Source of the DNA: Bacillota bacterium
GTDB lineage: Bacteria; Bacillota; Syntrophomonadia; Syntrophomonadales; Syntrophomonadaceae
Assembly (NCBI GenBank): GCA_023395515.1
Contig: JAEWZB010000066.1
Span: forward strand, 1-41,169
DNA length: 41,169 nucleotides
Reading direction: 5' to 3'
The position numbers and the translations under genes were made by a program. The notes under the pieces were generated by a model. The model did not search any database and was not told the DNA's origin. It worked only from the letters and a program-made list of their open reading frames with translations. This document shows positions 33,102-41,169 of the stretch, one piece after another. Within the stretch, counting starts at the first letter, position 1, and each line of letters opens with the position of its first letter.

Positions 33102-33142
33102 AAAAAGGAGTCTGGTTTTAAAAAAGACCAGACTCCTTTTTT
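33102..33142. terminator. Bidirectional terminator between metA and the SLH gene
   Basis: AAAAAGGAGTCTGGT pairs with ACCAGACTCCTTTTT (15 bp, perfect) with T-runs on both strands. It closes metA on plus and the convergent SLH-domain gene, which ends at 33157, on minus. Confidence 0.95.
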
Positions 33143-33156
33143 GTTACGGCTTTATG

Positions 33157-35808
33157 TTACTGTTTTTCAATTTCGTAAACTACGTTGCCGATATAGTAAA
33201 TCTCTACCCAATCGTTTTCCCGGAAGTTGTTAAAGGTATAAGCTTGGTTACCCTTATGCAGATAGCAAGGGTTGGCTATATCGTAAACTACATAACTGTA
33301 ACCGGCATTTCTGGTTATATATAGCTTAGTATTGTTTTGCTCCGTATCTACGTATTGAGTTCTTAATTTAGTCATGACATCTATTATAGTTTCGTTAGCG
33401 GCGGTTTCTTTAATTTTAATTCTGTCCCCGATATTAATTACATTAAGATTGTTATAAGTTTTACCATCTTTAGTGATAGTAAGTCTGCTGCCTACATTTA
33501 GATTAGCAACTTTACCGTCAAAGCCTGCGATAGAGAAGGATTTGGCTGTCCAGTTGACAGATAGGACTTCACCGGCTACAGCAGGAACCAGCTCACATTT
33601 GGTTAACTTAAACCCTTTGTAGGTAGCCCGGATAATATCTCCGACTTTAAAGTCCTTAAAGGTAGGCCTGTAAATATCTGCTATTATAATTTCCGGTTTA
33701 TCATCATCATAAATATACTTGCTCTTATTACCTTTTTCATCCTCAACTCTTAAATAATCACTGTAGGCACTAGTTACTTCAAAGATATAGGTTCTTTCCA
33801 CATAGATATCAGTAACCTGATCTTTAGCAACCTTCAATTCAACCACATCATTACGCTCTACATCACTTAAGTCCGCCCGGGCATTATCTTCAATTTCTAC
33901 ATTGACATTAGCATATACCGGGTAAGTAACAGAGCCCTCAGTATTGGTTTTAATTGATATCAGGTTGCGGTCGGAGTTAACACTTAAAACTATACCTTCA
34001 ATAGTATTTTTATTGGCAATATATATAATTTTGTCATCCAATAGCTCGATATCAATTTTCATACCCTTAATAACCTTGGAAAGGGAGGCATCTTTATCCT
34101 TATCAATTTCAATCTTGGCATACTTGGCTATAACATAAGTTTTTAATTTATTATCACTAGTTTCTAATACTATAGTTGAACTGCCCGTATCAACAGCAAT
34201 AACTATTCCGGTAAGGCGGTTTTCAAAGGAACGGTTGGTTACCTGGATGCTGGTAATAAGCCCGTCTTTAATTTCCAGGGAAACCTTGTCATCTACTAGT
34301 ACATCACTAATACGGGGCACATCTAAGCCGGTTATTTTTACGGTGTAATTGCTGGCAATCTTGAAAGTTTCAAAAGTGGAATCATCCTTTTTAATAACTA
34401 AGACATCCTTATCATTCATTACCACTGTGCCGGTTATAGCAAGTTCTTGTTTAGTTTTTAACATAGTAATTTTATTTACGAGGTTATTTTCCGTTTCAAC
34501 CTTAATTTCATCTCCAGGCTGTAAATCTTCCACTGAAGCAAAACGTAGTCCTTCAACTACTACTTCAACTAAATCGCTATATTGAAAAGTGCTAAAATTA
34601 TCTTGGTTTTTAAGGATAATTAATTTATTTTTCTTATCTATTTCATAAATTACGCCGGAATCACTTATAAACCCGGAAGCCGTTTCCAGAATAAAAGAAT
34701 TAACAAAGCCCTGGGCATCTAAACCTATTGAAACTTGCCCGTTTACAGGAATTTGTTCGAGGGGATAAATCCGCCCGGCAGTATCTATACACTGCACATT
34801 AGCAGATAAATGTTTGGTGTGAATAAATTCATCACTATCCTTGACTATAATTACTCTCTGATCAGATAATACCTTCATTAAAGTCCCGGTAATAGTAGAT
34901 ACGGCTGGATTTACAGGAGTATCACTATCTTTTAAGACTTCTAAATATTTAATGTTAAAATTACTGGCCACTAATAATACCTCTTGCCCCGCTTTTACAC
35001 TGCTTAAGGGTATTTGATAACTATCGATATCATACATAACTGAATCGGAGGAAGCTATGTAATTAGTGGATAGTCCATTTACGGAAACCGTCACTGATGA
35101 ACCGGAATTAGTCAGGACTTTACCTTTGATAGTACGGGTAAGGTTTAAATGCTGTTCACTGTTGCCGAGTAAAACTACGGTTTGGGCCCGGGTAACGATT
35201 TGGGTAGGCTTAAAGGAGCCATCAGGAAATCCCGAAATTAAGCCATATTTTACCGCCGTATTTATGTAGCCTTTAGACCAAGCCGGAAAAGTGGCAGCAT
35301 CAGTAAAACTCGAAGTATTGTTTACATTTAAAGCAGCTTCCGCATCTTTACCCAGCATACGTACCATTAAACGGGTCATCCAAGCCCGGGAAGCTAAGGT
35401 AGATGCATCAAAATCTTTTTCTTCAGGGATAATAAGTCCCTTATCTATAGCTAAAAGCAATTCATTTTTAGCTTGTTTCTCTGCCCACTCGGGTATGGTA
35501 AAAGGTAAAGTCCGGCTGGTGTTGATCCGGGCCAGTTCGCTATCTAATTCCATATTCCGTACTGCCATTAATACTGCTTCTAACTGAGTAACCGCATTGT
35601 CCGGTTTAAAAGTGGCATCAGCATACCCGGCCACTACATTACGGAGGTTCATTTTTACCACATGCTTATAAGCCCAATGTGATGCACTTACATCCGAATA
35701 CGGGCTGGTAGCCGCTGTGGCAGGCATAACATTAAATATCATGCCCAGCAAAAAGAAGAATAAAGTTAGAAATGAAATAGACTTATGAAGATGAGTTTTC
35801 CTGTTCAA
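33157..35808 (-). CDS. Secreted SLH-domain protein with repeated beta modules
   Basis: 883 residues, TTG start at 35808 behind AAGGAG. A signal peptide (SISFLTLFFFLLGMIFNV, cut near PATAA) is followed by three SLH modules: DVSASHWAYKHVVKMNLRNV with GYADATFKPD (about 38-90), a weaker one (about 105-165), and AWSKGYINTAVKYGLISGF with PDGSFKP (about 170-220). The rest is a chain of degenerate beta modules of about 65-75 residues, each with a G-x-V-x-x-V start and an I-x-V pair. SLH modules anchor proteins to pyruvylated wall polymers or form an S-layer. No enzyme motif seen. Confidence 0.9.
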   Translation of the reverse strand: MNRKTHLHKSISFLTLFFFLLGMIFNVMPATAATSPYSDVSASHWAYKHVVKMNLRNVVAGYADATFKPDNAVTQLEAVLMAVRNMELDSELARINTSRTLPFTIPEWAEKQAKNELLLAIDKGLIIPEEKDFDASTLASRAWMTRLMVRMLGKDAEAALNVNNTSSFTDAATFPAWSKGYINTAVKYGLISGFPDGSFKPTQIVTRAQTVVLLGNSEQHLNLTRTIKGKVLTNSGSSVTVSVNGLSTNYIASSDSVMYDIDSYQIPLSSVKAGQEVLLVASNFNIKYLEVLKDSDTPVNPAVSTITGTLMKVLSDQRVIIVKDSDEFIHTKHLSANVQCIDTAGRIYPLEQIPVNGQVSIGLDAQGFVNSFILETASGFISDSGVIYEIDKKNKLIILKNQDNFSTFQYSDLVEVVVEGLRFASVEDLQPGDEIKVETENNLVNKITMLKTKQELAITGTVVMNDKDVLVIKKDDSTFETFKIASNYTVKITGLDVPRISDVLVDDKVSLEIKDGLITSIQVTNRSFENRLTGIVIAVDTGSSTIVLETSDNKLKTYVIAKYAKIEIDKDKDASLSKVIKGMKIDIELLDDKIIYIANKNTIEGIVLSVNSDRNLISIKTNTEGSVTYPVYANVNVEIEDNARADLSDVERNDVVELKVAKDQVTDIYVERTYIFEVTSAYSDYLRVEDEKGNKSKYIYDDDKPEIIIADIYRPTFKDFKVGDIIRATYKGFKLTKCELVPAVAGEVLSVNWTAKSFSIAGFDGKVANLNVGSRLTITKDGKTYNNLNVINIGDRIKIKETAANETIIDVMTKLRTQYVDTEQNNTKLYITRNAGYSYVVYDIANPCYLHKGNQAYTFNNFRENDWVEIYYIGNVVYEIEKQ

Positions 35809-35992
35809 AATAAACCGCTCCTTTTTCCTTAAAGGTTATGATTAAGTTCATCGACCTAATTGTTAACTTCCAATAAATTTCCTTTCGACAATTGTGCGGT
35901 GTTTCCTGCCCATTTGCCAAACTTTTATAAAAAGATTATACATATCCCAATATCTACTACAGAAAATAGGCCAAAAACTTTCACCTATAAAT

Positions 35993-36038
35993 AAAAAACC
36001 CTCCTAATGAATTATCTTCCAGATATTCACCAGAAGGG
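35993..36038 (-). terminator. Terminator of the cyclophilin gene (minus strand)
   Basis: On the minus strand CCCTTCT (36038-36032) pairs with AGGAGGG (36005-35999), with a second helix inside, then TTTTTT. Confidence 0.75.
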
Positions 36039-36063
36039 CAGGTTATTACGCTAGCCTTATTTA

Positions 36064-36585
36064 TTACATTTTTTCGACTTCAGGATAATCTAGGCCGAAA
36101 GTATCAATAGTTACCCTTTTCATGCGCTGATCGGTCAAGGGCTTATCCCGGTAATCCCTTTTGGTATTAACGATTTTATCTACATTTTCAATACCTGCGG
36201 TAACTTTGCCAAAAGCTGCATAGCTATCATCTAAATGGGGGGCTCTATCTACCATGATAAAAAACTGGGAGCCAGCTGAATCAGGTGCTGCCGTACGAGC
36301 CATAGATAATACCCCTTTTTCGTGACGTAAATTATTTTCAAATCCGTTACTGGTAAATTCACCTTTAATCCGGTAGCCTGGTCCGCCAGTTCCTATACCT
36401 TCAGGACAACCGGCTTGTATAACAAATCCTGGTATTATGCGGTGGAAAATAACACCATCATAAAAACCTTGCTTAATTAGAGAAATAAAATTATTAACCG
36501 TATTAGGAGCTATTTCCGGGTATAGTTCTGCCTGGATAAGGTCACCGTTTTCCATTTCAATAGTAACGATAGGGTTTTTGTTCAT
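36064..36585 (-). CDS. Peptidyl-prolyl cis-trans isomerase, cyclophilin type
   Basis: 173 residues, the size of bacterial PpiB. Catalytic Arg in FHRIIPGFVIQAGCPEG, then GTGGPGYRIKGEF, SMARTAAPDSAGSQFFIMV and YAAFGKVTAGIENVDKI, all conserved cyclophilin segments. No signal peptide, so cytoplasmic. ATG 36585 on the minus strand follows AAAGGA. It assists proline-limited folding. Monocistronic, ending at its own terminator. Confidence 0.94.
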   Translation of the reverse strand: MNKNPIVTIEMENGDLIQAELYPEIAPNTVNNFISLIKQGFYDGVIFHRIIPGFVIQAGCPEGIGTGGPGYRIKGEFTSNGFENNLRHEKGVLSMARTAAPDSAGSQFFIMVDRAPHLDDSYAAFGKVTAGIENVDKIVNTKRDYRDKPLTDQRMKRVTIDTFGLDYPEVEKM

Positions 36586-36666
36586 GCACTTACATCCTTT
36601 CTTCTGCTATTATTATAGTCTTGCCAGAATAACCTGTTTTTTTACTATGTACCGAAAGATGAAAGC

Positions 36667-36789
36667 CTAACTGGAAATAAACCAATTATTACCTCCTATA
36701 AGAAATAAAATTACAGCTAATAAAAAACAAACAAAAATCGTAATCGTTAACCACATTACCGCTTTTTTAAAATTTCTACGAGGTAACAT
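36667..36789 (-). CDS. Candidate 40-residue single-span membrane protein
   Basis: On the minus strand an ATG 6 bp after the stop of the DUF1700-like gene opens 40 codons. The Shine-Dalgarno AAAGGGG overlaps that gene's last codons. The peptide has a basic N-terminus (MLPRRNFKKA) and one hydrophobic helix of about 20 residues (WLTITIFVCFLLAVILFLI), then a short polar tail. This topology and coupling look like a real small membrane protein, but no homologue is recognised. Confidence 0.45.
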   Translation of the reverse strand: MLPRRNFKKAVMWLTITIFVCFLLAVILFLIGGNNWFISS

Positions 36790-36795
36790 AGATAT

Positions 36796-37389
36796 CTATC
36801 CCCTTTGCTGAGTTATTAAATGGAAACGCAAATGTTTTAAAGTTCCCCGATAAATCAGCCTTACTAATATATAAGCTCCGATTAAAAATAGTACTCCAAA
36901 AGCGATAAGACCGATAGATAAGAAAAAAGTTCCTGCTGCGATAATAGTATTTTCATAAAAGAATAGGGGGACGGTAGTAGAGAAAATACTAAAAGGTTTG
37001 ATAAATACTCCCAGAAGTAAAGCTAATCCAGTTATCATAACTATAGTACTGGTAGCTAAGAGAGCAAATATAGCTCCGGCAATGCCCAGTACCGGACCAA
37101 TTAATAGGATTAAATTAGAAAAGCCTAAACGTAAGGTAGCCTGCATTACTCGGAAAAGGTTAGAAGTAGTCAAATCATTTTCCGCCGTATCTAGTAAGTA
37201 TTCGGCTAGGTGAAAATGAGCTAAGGATTTAGGAGAATCCAGGGTTGCCACTATCTCCTCTTCCGCTTGTCCCTGCCTAACTTGAGCCATAATCATTTCT
37301 TCGTAGTAGGTTAATAAGGTTTTTCTATTATCAGGAGGTAGTTCAACTAACATTAGTTCAAGGTTTTTCAGAAATTCTGATTTATTCAC
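36796..37389 (-). CDS. DUF1700-like membrane protein with HAAS-type N-domain
   Basis: About 197 residues from GTG 37389, 8 bp after AGAGG; an in-frame GTG at 37398 lies inside the ribosome site. The N-terminal helical domain (NKSEFLKNLELMLVELPPDN, then YYEEMI) is typical of DUF1700/HAAS proteins and includes SPKSLAHFHLAEYLL. Four hydrophobic segments (about 90-190) follow. In Bacillota such proteins often accompany PadR-type regulators, but none is visible here. Function unknown. It is followed by the candidate 40-residue membrane protein. Confidence 0.8.
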   Translation of the reverse strand: MNKSEFLKNLELMLVELPPDNRKTLLTYYEEMIMAQVRQGQAEEEIVATLDSPKSLAHFHLAEYLLDTAENDLTTSNLFRVMQATLRLGFSNLILLIGPVLGIAGAIFALLATSTIVMITGLALLLGVFIKPFSIFSTTVPLFFYENTIIAAGTFFLSIGLIAFGVLFLIGAYILVRLIYRGTLKHLRFHLITQQRG

Positions 37390-37480
37390 CCATAACACCT
37401 CTTTTTATGTACCCTAAAAAGTCCTTTATCTGATTGTAAGTCAAGTTAGCTATTAAAAAAAGGCGTTTTTAGATTTATTT

Positions 37481-38884
37481 TTATAAAATAGCTGTTATTA
37501 TATCTAGCTTGGAGGGATTACTGCCCAGAGGAATATAAGAGCCATAAGTTGAATCGAAGCTATATTTACGTTTGTACGTATTTTGTTGCAGACTTATTCG
37601 TTTCAACCATCCTATAAGGTAGTCAATTTCTTCTTTAGTATTGTAGGCACCTAAACTAATTCTTACCATACCGGGAATAATATCAAGGTTATTATTCTCA
37701 TAATATTTCAGATGCTGCTCATTTTCCTCTTCTCCCAACAATCTTCTTACATATGGTTGGGCACAAAAACATCCGGTACGGACTCCTATGCCGGCTTCAT
37801 AACATAAAATAGAGCCGACTAGATTATGAGGCATTGCTTCTAAATTAAAACTAACAACTCCTACTCGGGGATTGGAACCATAGATGACAATATCGGGAAC
37901 TTCTCGTAGTTTTTCTAAAGTGTAATGAGTTAAACTTTGTTCATATTGACTTAAGGAGTTCAGGTTAAAGGAAGCCAGATAGGCTAAAGTCTTAGCCAAA
38001 GCATAAGTTCCTACTACATTAGGGGAACCGGCTTCTTCGCGGTTAGGCAAACCTGCCCAATGTACACTGTTTTGAGTCACCATGCTAACGGTTCCTCCCC
38101 CTACAAATTCAGGAGTACCCCGGGAAAAAGTTAATTTCGGTCCGATGAGAACTCCGGAACCAAAGGGGGCATATATTTTATGTCCGGAAAAGGCTAAATA
38201 ATCAATATGGTCAGGGGCATGATCAGGCTTGATATTAAGGGGTTGGTGGGCTATGAGCTGAGCTGCATCAACTAAAATTTTAGCTTTATATTGATGAGCT
38301 AACTCGGCTATTTTATGAATGTCATTAATATGTCCGGTTACATTAGAAGCTCCGCAAACGGTTACTAGTTTAACTTTGGGGTAGTTAGCTTTAAGCTTAT
38401 TTTCTAAATCTGCCATATTTAATAAACCATTCTTATCTATATCTACATATTTTACCGTAGCTTTACCCCGCCAAGGCAAATCATTAGAATGATGCTCCAT
38501 AATAGTGGATAAAACTACTTCCCCTCGGAAAAAACTAAGCCGGTAAGATAGCTTATTAATAGCCTCGGTAGTGTTCTTAACCATAATTACCGCATTTTTA
38601 TCCAGATCAGCTCCTACGAAATGGCCGATATGCTCATGACAAAGTTCATATATTTGGGAGGCTTTTAAAGATTTAATTCCCATACCCCGGTGAACTCCTG
38701 AATACCAAGCTAAAACCTCTTCTATATTTTTCATAATGGGCTTTAAGGCGGGAGTGCTGGCGGCATTATCCAGGTTAATATAATTAACCAGTTTCCCGTT
38801 TAATAGGGGAACTTTTTGATCAATGCCGATAACGTTTTTTCTAAATTTACTAACATCAAAAGGCTTAGTAATTATGAAAAACAC
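37481..38884 (-). CDS. Class V aminotransferase, cysteine desulfurase-like
   Basis: 467 residues versus about 400-410 for SufS. PLP-fold features: YINLDNAASTP, EHHSNDLPW, ILVDAAQLIAH, and the PLP Lys236 in SGHKIYAPFGSG. A candidate catalytic Cys lies in VRTGCFCAQP (Cys372 or Cys374). A C-terminal extension of about 30 residues (after GWLKRISLQQ) is not typical of SufS. It probably releases sulfur from Cys or selenocysteine. No sufU, sufB or iscU is nearby, so it may serve another sulfur-transfer or amino-acid role. The start is uncertain: GTG 38884 has a poorly placed ribosome site. Confidence 0.8.
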   Translation of the reverse strand: MFFIITKPFDVSKFRKNVIGIDQKVPLLNGKLVNYINLDNAASTPALKPIMKNIEEVLAWYSGVHRGMGIKSLKASQIYELCHEHIGHFVGADLDKNAVIMVKNTTEAINKLSYRLSFFRGEVVLSTIMEHHSNDLPWRGKATVKYVDIDKNGLLNMADLENKLKANYPKVKLVTVCGASNVTGHINDIHKIAELAHQYKAKILVDAAQLIAHQPLNIKPDHAPDHIDYLAFSGHKIYAPFGSGVLIGPKLTFSRGTPEFVGGGTVSMVTQNSVHWAGLPNREEAGSPNVVGTYALAKTLAYLASFNLNSLSQYEQSLTHYTLEKLREVPDIVIYGSNPRVGVVSFNLEAMPHNLVGSILCYEAGIGVRTGCFCAQPYVRRLLGEEENEQHLKYYENNNLDIIPGMVRISLGAYNTKEEIDYLIGWLKRISLQQNTYKRKYSFDSTYGSYIPLGSNPSKLDIITAIL

Positions 38885-38994
38885 ATCCTAAAGTAATCAT
38901 TTTATCTATACTATGAATGATAAAGGTGAGGTGTGAGGGGAGTACGTAAAACGTAAGCGGTGAAGATGGGAAAGGCGAGACGTAGATATAGGGG

Positions 38995-39014
38995 GGGCGG
39001 TCTTTATACCGCCC
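38995..39014. repeat. Short palindrome downstream of lrgB
   Basis: GGGCGGT and ACCGCCC form a 7-bp stem with a 6-nt loop after a G-run. No T-run follows on the minus strand, so termination for lrgB is uncertain. The surrounding 140 bp (38885-39027) shows no gene. Confidence 0.4.
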
Positions 39015-39027
39015 TGGACAGGCAGGC

Positions 39028-39720
39028 TTACAAGAACCAATGGACTAAAGCCGGAGCCAATAAGACCGTGATTAGTCCGGCCAGGCCAATTGCTAAACCA
39101 CTCATAGCACCCTGGGTTTCTCCCATTTCAATAGCTCTGGAAGTACCAATCGCATGAGAAGATGTTCCCAGGGATAAACCTATCGCTAAGGGATTTTTAA
39201 TACAGAGCATTTTACATACAGTGGGGCCAATAATCGCTCCTAAAACTCCGGCTAATACTATAGCCGCTACAGTTATAGACAGGTCTCCGCCTAGTTGTTT
39301 ACCTAATTCCACGCCGATAGGATTAGTAATCGACTTGGGGACTAAAGATAGTATAAGGGCGGGGCTAAGCTTAAATATTTTTCCGATGGCGATTACGCTG
39401 ATAATACCGGTGGCAGAACCAACCGTCACTCCAATCAGGATGGGGAAAATGTTTTGCTTAAGTACATTCATCTGTTTATACAAGGGAACGGCCAGAAGTA
39501 CAGTGGCAGGTCCTAGGAAAAAGGTAATTATATCCCCTCCGATTTCATAGCTTTTTAGGGGCAATTTACAGCTTAATAACACCACCATAATAATAGTTAT
39601 ACTAACTATAAACGGATGTAAAAGAATGAGTTGGGTTTTGCGAAAAATATATAAACCGATTTGAAAGGCAAAAACAGTTAAAATAATCCCTAATATCGGG
39701 GTATTTAGTAATAAATCCAT
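39028..39720 (-). CDS. lrgB: LrgB/CidB family membrane protein
   Basis: 230 residues with about seven to eight hydrophobic segments. Family-typical regions: FFLGPATVLLAVPLYKQ, LSLVPKSITNPIGVELGKQLGGD, TVAAIVLAGVLGAIIGP, and GTSSHAIGTSRAIEMGETQGAMSGLAIGLAGL. It starts directly at the lrgA stop (TAAATG), so it is translationally coupled. Historically described as holin/antiholin-like modulators of autolysis; in Bacillus and Streptococcus relatives LrgAB-type pairs act in pyruvate uptake. Either could apply here. Confidence 0.93.
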   Translation of the reverse strand: MDLLLNTPILGIILTVFAFQIGLYIFRKTQLILLHPFIVSITIIMVVLLSCKLPLKSYEIGGDIITFFLGPATVLLAVPLYKQMNVLKQNIFPILIGVTVGSATGIISVIAIGKIFKLSPALILSLVPKSITNPIGVELGKQLGGDLSITVAAIVLAGVLGAIIGPTVCKMLCIKNPLAIGLSLGTSSHAIGTSRAIEMGETQGAMSGLAIGLAGLITVLLAPALVHWFL

Positions 39721-40071
39721 TTACTTGTTCCTCCCCTTAGCTAATAGCTGGGCCGTCAATCCGGTGGCAGCGATGACCATAATAGTAGAGATAATTACTA
39801 CTAATATGATTTGCCACCAACTAGCTCGCAAAACTCCCAGGGAATTTAACAATCCTACTCCCAGCGGGACACAAAAAAAAGCCAGATTATCTAAAAGGAA
39901 GTCACTTAGTTCTTTTAAGTGCTTAACTTGGACTATACCGATACTTAGGAATATAAATAATAAAACCATACCTAAAACACTGCCTGGAATCGGCACCTGC
40001 AATCCTTTACTAATCAATTCGCCTACTAACCATAAACTTAGTACAAAACTTAACTGCAACAAAATCTTCAA
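39721..40071 (-). CDS. lrgA: LrgA/CidA family membrane protein
   Basis: About 116 residues. I prefer TTG 40071, 8 bp after AGG on the minus strand, to GTG 40080, which overlaps the ribosome site. Four hydrophobic segments; conserved LWLVGELISKGLQVPIPGSV and LLDNLAFFCVPLGVGLLNSL. Partner of LrgB, to which it is directly joined. No LytTR-type regulator pair is visible within the window. Confidence 0.92.
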   Translation of the reverse strand: MKILLQLSFVLSLWLVGELISKGLQVPIPGSVLGMVLLFIFLSIGIVQVKHLKELSDFLLDNLAFFCVPLGVGLLNSLGVLRASWWQIILVVIISTIMVIAATGLTAQLLAKGRNK

Positions 40072-40163
40072 ATAAATCACCTCAAATAGTAGTACGTCGA
40101 TATTTTAACACAATTTAAGTCAAAAAGAGATGGCAACTAAATGAAGTAATTTAAAGGCAAAAG

Positions 40164-40201
40164 AAAGCTACCCCTGAAATATGGTTTTCAGGAGTAGCTT
40201 T
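40164..40201 (-). terminator. Terminator of the collagen-like gene
   Basis: AAAGCTACCCCTGAAA and TTTCAGGAGTAGCTTT form a 16-bp stem with one mismatch and a 6-nt loop. On the minus strand CTTTTGCCTTT follows. Confidence 0.85.
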
Positions 40202-40239
40202 GTTGGCAAAGGATTAAATATTATATGGAAAGCTATAAA

Positions 40240-41169
40240 TTATAAAGATGATACACGCACAACCGAGAGGGCAGCTTGCTGGGGAGTATTAGCCAGAGTT
40301 ACCGTTTCACCCGTTCCGTTAACCAGAGCCACAGTAGAAGGCACTAATATTTGAACTATTCCGGTTCCTGATAGCTGCCCGACCACAAGCGGGGAAGAAG
40401 CTTCGGAGAAAGTGGTGCCATTAACCGAAATCACAAAAGTTATACTGCTGGCGGCACCGGCTCCGTTAGTAGCTACCCATCCGTTTAGTAAATAATATCC
40501 GGGTTCACCGATAGTAATAACTCCGGTCATGAAATTGTAAGAGATAGCACCTTTTTGGGTGCGGATATTATTAAACATGATCATAGTACCGTTGGGAACG
40601 GTTGTTTGAGTACCTGGAACCAATACTAGGTCAATTAAGGATGAGGATACCTCAGGCCCGGTAACACCCGTAGGCCCCGTAGTGCCAGTCACACCGGTAA
40701 CCCCGGTTGCACCCGTAGTCCCTGTTGCTCCCATAGTACCGGTAGCTCCGGTTACTCCGCCTATTCCGGTAGCTCCTGTGCTACCAGTTGAGCCGGTGGC
40801 TCCCTCTATTCCGGTAGCTCCTGTACTGCCGGTAGAGCCTGTGTCCCCGTCTAGTCCAGTAGATCCTGTGGTGCCGGTAAATCCGGTGGCTCCCGTGCTG
40901 CCGGTAGGGCCGGTGGTTCCATCTAGTCCAGTAGCTCCTGTGCTACCAGTTGAGCCGGTGAATCCATCTGCTCCGGTAGCTCCTGTGCTGCCAGTTGAGC
41001 CGGTGGCTCCGTCTATTCCGGTAGCTCCCGTGCTGCCGGTAGGGCCAGTGGTTCCATTTGGTCCGGTGGCTCCAGTTTCCCCGGGTATTCCTGCAGGCCC
41101 GATTGGTCCGGTAGCCCCAGTTTCTCCAGGTGCTCCTGCAGGCCCGATTGGTCCGGTAGCCCCAGTTTC
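40240..41169 (-). CDS. Collagen-like Gly-X-Thr repeat protein with C-terminal globular domain (partial)
   Basis: The reading frame is open from the last base of the window to the stop at 40240, so 309 codons of the C-terminal part are present and the true start is beyond 41169. An internal ATG at 40734 lies in the repeat and is not the start. About 165 residues of unbroken Gly-X-Y triplets, mostly Gly-X-Thr (GAT, GST, GVT), are followed by about 140 residues predicted beta. That domain has VPNGTMIMFNNIRTQKGAIS, GVITIGEPGYYLLNGWVATN and the SVVRVSSL end, resembling BclA-type C1q/TNF-like heads. Such proteins form trimeric exosporium or surface filaments. Gly-X-Thr triplets are often O-glycosylated. 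Confidence 0.9.
   Translation of the reverse strand, partial: ETGATGPIGPAGAPGETGATGPIGPAGIPGETGATGPNGTTGPTGSTGATGIDGATGSTGSTGATGADGFTGSTGSTGATGLDGTTGPTGSTGATGFTGTTGSTGLDGDTGSTGSTGATGIEGATGSTGSTGATGIGGVTGATGTMGATGTTGATGVTGVTGTTGPTGVTGPEVSSSLIDLVLVPGTQTTVPNGTMIMFNNIRTQKGAISYNFMTGVITIGEPGYYLLNGWVATNGAGAASSITFVISVNGTTFSEASSPLVVGQLSGTGIVQILVPSTVALVNGTGETVTLANTPQQAALSVVRVSSL
40735..41169 (-). repeat. 45-bp repeat blocks coding Gly-X-Thr triplets
   Basis: Within the collagen-like part, 15-codon blocks recur. At the window edge the block GPIGPAGAPGETGAT appears at least twice, and further inward GATGIDGATGSTGST-like blocks repeat with synonymous variation. The array reaches the window end, so its full size is unknown. 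Confidence 0.85.

Noticed and set aside
33034..33324. A 96-codon plus frame after metA
   Set aside because: It runs through the bidirectional terminator and into the antisense of the SLH gene; no family signature.
35884..35890. Spo0A-box-like TGTCGAA (minus strand) upstream of the SLH gene
   Set aside because: A single 7-mer is expected several times by chance in 41 kb on two strands, and no promoter context supports it.
1..41169. CRISPR array
   Set aside because: The only regular repeats are in-frame coding repeats without spacers, and no cas genes are present.

Overview
The window looks like a chromosomal segment of a spore-forming, probably anaerobic Clostridia member (Bacillota). Evidence: a complete SCIFF peptide plus radical SAM maturase pair, an SLH-domain surface protein, a Gly-X-Thr collagen-like protein, a SAM-I riboswitch over a metY-metA operon, many TTG/GTG starts behind strong Shine-Dalgarno sites, and intrinsic terminators throughout. 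A Peptococcaceae/Syntrophomonadales-like host is my inference; the species cannot be fixed from this sequence.

1-5.3 kb is an accessory surface-protein cluster. Four tandem genes share a C-terminal beta-rich domain (I recall it as DUF6385). Two carry short LDIR repeats, one has six near-identical 22-residue repeats, and one is fused to a DNRLRE-like domain. A TPR glycosyltransferase follows. 5.4-6.1 kb is an alpha/beta hydrolase.

6.3-10.9 kb is a zinc-uptake block. It holds a Fur/Zur regulator with its own promoter and a 7-1-7 palindrome, a small Cys/His membrane protein, a ZnuA-type lipoprotein with a ZinT domain inserted in its middle, ZnuC, ZnuB and an OB-fold-like lipoprotein.

10.97-12.8 kb has tRNA-Gly(CCC), a CTCCAT-bounded repeat unit attached to the tRNA 3' end, and scfA/scfB. 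12.9-20.9 kb carries envelope and housekeeping genes: LysM-G5-M23 peptidase, thioredoxin reductase, MA-like peptidase, murA, HtrA-type protease, rlmH and asnS. The rlmH-asnS gap holds a structured relic interrupted by a second copy of the tRNA-linked unit.

21.1-26.8 kb is bracketed by two inverted 205-bp MITE-like elements. Between them are an SGNH-like protein with an MBOAT acyltransferase, a DEAD-box helicase and MsrAB. 26.8-33.0 kb holds YitT, glnS, a WalJ-like MBL hydrolase, and the riboswitch-controlled metY-metA operon.

33.1-41.2 kb is mostly minus strand: the SLH protein, a cyclophilin, a DUF1700 protein with a candidate 40-residue companion, a cysteine desulfurase-like enzyme, lrgA-lrgB, and a collagen-like gene that runs off the window end. 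The least-explained items are the DUF6385/glycosyltransferase cluster, the nested ZnuA-ZinT protein, the CTCCAT unit and the MITE pair.
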